Source of the DNA: Terana coerulea
Lineage: Eukaryota; Basidiomycota; Agaricomycetes; Polyporales; Phanerochaetaceae
Direction of reading: 5' to 3'
DNA: 12,125 bases
NCBI GenBank assembly: GCA_024811115.1
Contig: JAKOGH010000044.1
Coordinates: forward strand, 1 to 12,125
Each line of letters opens with the position of its first letter. Position 1 is the stretch's first letter. The position numbers were made by a program, and so were the translations under genes. This document shows positions 9,529 through 12,125 of the stretch, piece by piece. Under the pieces are notes generated by a model. That model was given only the letters and a program-made list of their open reading frames with translations, searched no databases and had not been told where the DNA came from.

Positions 9529-10027
9529 ATGCCATCTCCCGCCATCGTCACCGAAACCGTGAGCAACACGGAGACCGTATCAGCAGACGCCGTGAATGCG
9601 GTTGCTACGACCGCGTTCACCTCACACACTGAGGTTGTGCCAGAGGCACTCCCCGCCGAAGAGGCTCGTGAAGAGCTCAACAAGGCTGACACATCCAAGT
9701 CTGGGTAAGTCTGCTTCAAGCAGTACAAGAGGTGTATTCTCATTCTACTTGATCTCCAGCTCGTCAGAAGGGACCTCCAGCACCAAGGAGGTGGTTGAAG
9801 ATGAGAAAGGTGAAGACGAAGACAACAACGAAGACAACGGCGGCGGCGACGAAGACGTAGATATTGAGGCTATGCTTATAAGCATGTAAGTTTCCACGTG
9901 TTATTTTCAGAGATTGTACATTATTTATGAACATTAATGCAGGGGCTGGGAGCCCCGTGGCAGACCTACTCCACCTACCCAACCTGCCAAGCCTCAGAAG
10001 CCACTTAAGCCTCCGAAGCGAGACTAG
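9529..10027 (+). CDS. Array copy 3: GWEPRG-box protein (intact)
   Basis: Exons are 9529-9704, 9760-9885 and 9943-10027 (387 nt, 128 aa). Introns are 55 nt (GTAAGT...CTCCAG) and 57 nt (GTAAGT...ATGCAG), both phase 2. Exon 1 is 176 nt, exactly the length of copy 1 exon 1. Residues 1-59 are Thr/Val/Ala/Glu-rich; 69-91 are acidic with an Asn/Gly insert (EDEDNNEDNGGGDEDVD). DVDIEAMLISM (91-101) precedes the box GWEPRGRPTPPT (102-113), and the tail (114-128) is a regular Pro/Lys repeat, AKPQKPLKPPKRD. No signal peptide, membrane span or CaaX end. ATG 9529 has A at -3. With copy 1 this is the cleanest gene model of the family; no function can be assigned from the sequence. Confidence 0.75.
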
Positions 10028-10668
10028 AAGGTTGGGCCTCCGTCAATGATGGACTTCGGGCCGGGTCACCTTGTGTAGCGACAATCCGGATTTCATGTTG
10101 CTTGTGATCTAAGGCCTTGGCGCATTCTTGAGCAGCTCATCGCTTGGACTGTAACTGTACATACGGGTAGCTCTCACCTGCACAACTTCTTTCTATTGCC
10201 GTCTGCACTGGTTTGGCGATGCGTAACAGGTAATGCCGTATTCACTCTCCGGGAGTCCGTGACAGTCCTTTGGCAACGCGTCATTCGACAAGTCGTGGTC
10301 GTGGAAGCGTGCCCAGGGTGCGTAATACTACTACAGCTTTACGACCCGTGTACCTGACGAAATGGTAGATGCTAGCACGCGTGATGCAATCGTCGTGGTG
10401 TGATACTGACATCTATTCTCATCTGTCAAACTAAATCATTCGACATATCACTCCTTGTACTTCCTTGCTTCCATGCAGATGCCGCACGCTGACATATGTT
10501 AGGACCCTTGGTGGAAAAGAAGAGGACATAGATGGTGTTAAAGCCGCTTGAAGGGATCGGCGGGCAGTGTGCGAGCCACGTCCCCACTACTGTAAGCCGA
10601 CATAGAGCAGACTGGACGTTGAGATATAGTAACTGCTAATTAGTTTCTGTGTTCTCATTCCTGGCAGA
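10028..10668. other. Spacer between array copies 3 and 4
   Basis: About 640 nt with no open frame worth noting, no terminator-like or RNA structure I can support, and no TATA box as clear as the one at 7531. Confidence 0.5.
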
Positions 10669-10814
10669 ATGCCCTTTCTGTCCGACTTACTACCAGTATA
10701 CACCTCGCTGCAAACACGCCAGAACCACTCGGCCATTGACACCACAGTTGGCGCTACGTAGCACACGATTTCACGGCTCGACCACGGCGATTCGCTGCGA
10801 AACAAGTAAGCCAT

Positions 10815-11481
10815 ATGGGGTCAAATGATTCTATACCAGGCAATTCATCACTCAGTCTGATGATTGCTGAGGCTATGCAAGCGGGCGAAGGCGTAGAGGG
10901 CGGTTCTGAAGATGACGGTATCGATCTTGACATTGTAGCTGCCCTTGAAGCTGGGTGCGTTTTCCAATCCGGGCGCCCATGATCACTGCTCACCTTATAT
11001 TTCGTGCAGTGGCACGCCAGAGATTCGTAGTCGACAGGCACCACCATCCGCAACGACTCAGACGCAAGTGAAGCATTTGAGTAGCTCAAAACGAATACAA
11101 CCCGCTTCAGACCACGGCAATCAGGCGAATCCTTATCGCGTATTGCCCTCACAGTCTCTCATGCCGTCGCAGGCCATCGGAAGATTTGCTTCGGTCGCAG
11201 GCAACGACACAGCCGTGAGCTCCAATGGTGGTTCATTCCAGGAAGCCGGTCAGCCAATCAACTCTACCAACGAACATCTTCCAAACGACAGAATAACCGG
11301 CAATGAAGGAAATGGTGAATTAGCCTTGTATGACACTTATACTGTTACTGGTGAATCATGGCTGATAATTGATGCAGAGATGGCGAGAACATCGCTGGAA
11401 AATTACGCGGCGACTCAAGATGACGGTCAAAGCAGAAGCAGACGCAGCAACCTCTGCTCGTACCACGGACCTATCCTCTGA
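10815..11481 (+). CDS. Array copy 4: divergent member, box lost
   Basis: Simplest model: exons 10815-10954 and 11010-11481 (612 nt, 203 aa), with a 55-nt phase-2 intron (GTGCGT...GTGCAG). The exon before the intron ends GSEDDGIDLDIVAALEAG. Its last 11 residues (DLDIVAALEAG) align without gaps to the same position in copies 1-3, and the intron has the same phase. The next exon starts GTPEIRSRQAPP where the others have GWEPRGRPTPP, so Trp and the box are gone; a long Ser/Gln/Asn-rich region follows. Alternatively a 50-nt phase-2 intron (10806-10855, GTAAGC...CTCAG) matches intron 1 of the paralogues. Then the start would be ATG 10669 (MPFLSDLLP), but that frame meets TAG at 10759 unless 10696-10761 is also an intron. 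The end at 11481 overlaps the proposed start of copy 5. Start and end are both uncertain. Confidence 0.4.
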
Positions 11482-11692
11482 TAACCCCGCTCCACAAGCT
11501 ATCCCTCCGGGACAGTCTTCATCTATGGAGCAACCAGAAAAGGGCCAGGCCGACGCATCCGAGGCAGGTTGCTGGCACGCTAAGCTCCTTCGCTACTGCT
11601 CTTGTACTGCGGCTAACATGACATATATCTGATGCTTTTCAGTTCGTGCTGCACGATTTTCTAGCTGTGCCTGGCAAGCTCTCGGCCGCTGA
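11420..11692 (+). pseudogene. Array copy 5: probable decayed member
   Basis: ATG 11420 (A at -3) opens a Ser/Ala/Glu/Pro-rich frame, MTVKAEADAATSARTTDLSS, very like the first exons of copies 1-3. It ends at a weak donor GTTGCT (11568). A CTAAC branch-like site and TTTTCAG acceptor (11642) follow, a 75-nt intron. The next exon reads to TGA at 11690-11692 (65 aa in all) and contains GCCTGGCAAGCTCTCGG, which resembles GGCTGGGAACCTCGG of the box with a 2-base insertion. Past the insertion, the other frame reads a Pro/Lys tail (LKAPESSQTKREPKPK) like those of the paralogues. The acidic second exon is missing. This looks like a copy that lost its middle and whose box was frameshifted. Confidence 0.35.
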
Positions 11693-12125
11693 AGGCGCCT
11701 GAGAGCTCACAGACCAAGCGTGAACCCAAGCCAAAGACATCTCATTGTTCGCTCTCCACAACAGCAAGGACTATACAGCATCGCTCTATGTATAACCTTC
11801 GATATCACTAAACATACCATGCGTGTTTACTCAGCTATCCGTGGCTGAAACGTCTGATGTGTTAATCTGCAACTCGTATGGCCAGTCTGCTGCATTTCCG
11901 GGGACAGCCCCTCGGCTCTGGTGTTCTGGTACCTGCAGCACGAGAAAGTTCTCAATAACAGCAGGTTTGTATCAAGTAAGCGGGCTAGATGCTCATGCGT
12001 ATGGTCGTTTCGCTGTACTGTACTGGAAGCCTGAGGCTTCAAGCTTCAAGCTTCAAGCCCTCACGTCTCGGTCGGACCGACATAAGTATAGTGTTCCGCC
12101 ACTGGCACGTGAGCATGATTGGGCG
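11693..12125. other. Right-edge intergenic sequence
   Basis: No gene supported. The minus-strand open frame at 11827-12042 has no recognisable content. Confidence 0.4.
12036..12056 (+). repeat. Three tandem copies of GCTTCAA
   Basis: Three perfect 7-base units at 12036-12042, 12043-12049 and 12050-12056, preceded by a small inverted pair GAAGCC/GGCTTC. Too short to classify beyond a simple tandem repeat. Confidence 0.8.

Noticed and set aside
4863..10027. Array genes as mating-type pheromone precursors (small tandem genes in a basidiomycete).
   Set aside because: The C-termini are SSS, HGL and KRD; none has a CaaX box, and the proteins are longer than usual precursors.
10754..11152. Minus-strand 132-codon frame opposite copy 4.
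   Set aside because: Lies antisense to the conserved motif and phase-2 introns of copy 4; no independent support.

Overview
The window looks like nuclear DNA of a filamentous basidiomycete, most likely an Agaricomycete. Coding regions are broken by many 50-65 nt introns with GTRNGY-type donors, CTRAC-like branch points and CAG/TAG acceptors. Two genes resemble families known from these fungi: isopentenyl-diphosphate isomerase, and a WW-like, multi-membrane-span protein that I recall as common in Agaricomycetes. There are no bacterial operons, rRNA or tRNA genes.

Layout: (1) 75-1107, plus strand: isopentenyl-diphosphate isomerase (mevalonate pathway) in three exons, with one apparent missing base. 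(2) 1626-3628, minus strand: a nine-exon gene for a WW-like protein with C-terminal membrane spans, converging on the isomerase gene. (3) 3629-4862: mostly uninterpretable sequence. (4) 4863-11692: the part that may be new. At least three, and probably five, plus-strand paralogous small genes lie in a head-to-tail array (4863, 7591, 9529, ~10815 and ~11420). The three clear copies encode ~128-138 aa proteins with a Ser/Thr/Ala-rich N-terminus, an acidic middle, a nearly invariant box GWEPRG[RK]PTxPT and a Pro/basic tail. Each boundary between the first three parts is a phase-2 intron. Copy 4 keeps the gene layout but has lost the box; copy 5 looks decayed. I do not recognise the family. (5) 7981-9085, minus strand: an unknown, probably broken gene. 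(6) 8276-8484: a 209-bp MITE-like foldback element flanked by TA, inserted inside that minus-strand gene. Removing the element and one TA rejoins the two halves of the ORF in frame.

The isomerase and array copy 2 each need one extra base, in a G run and a C run respectively, to restore the frame. This may be homopolymer undercalling in the assembly rather than real mutation. The isomerase makes dimethylallyl diphosphate for sterols and terpenoids. Nothing in the sequence links it functionally to the array.
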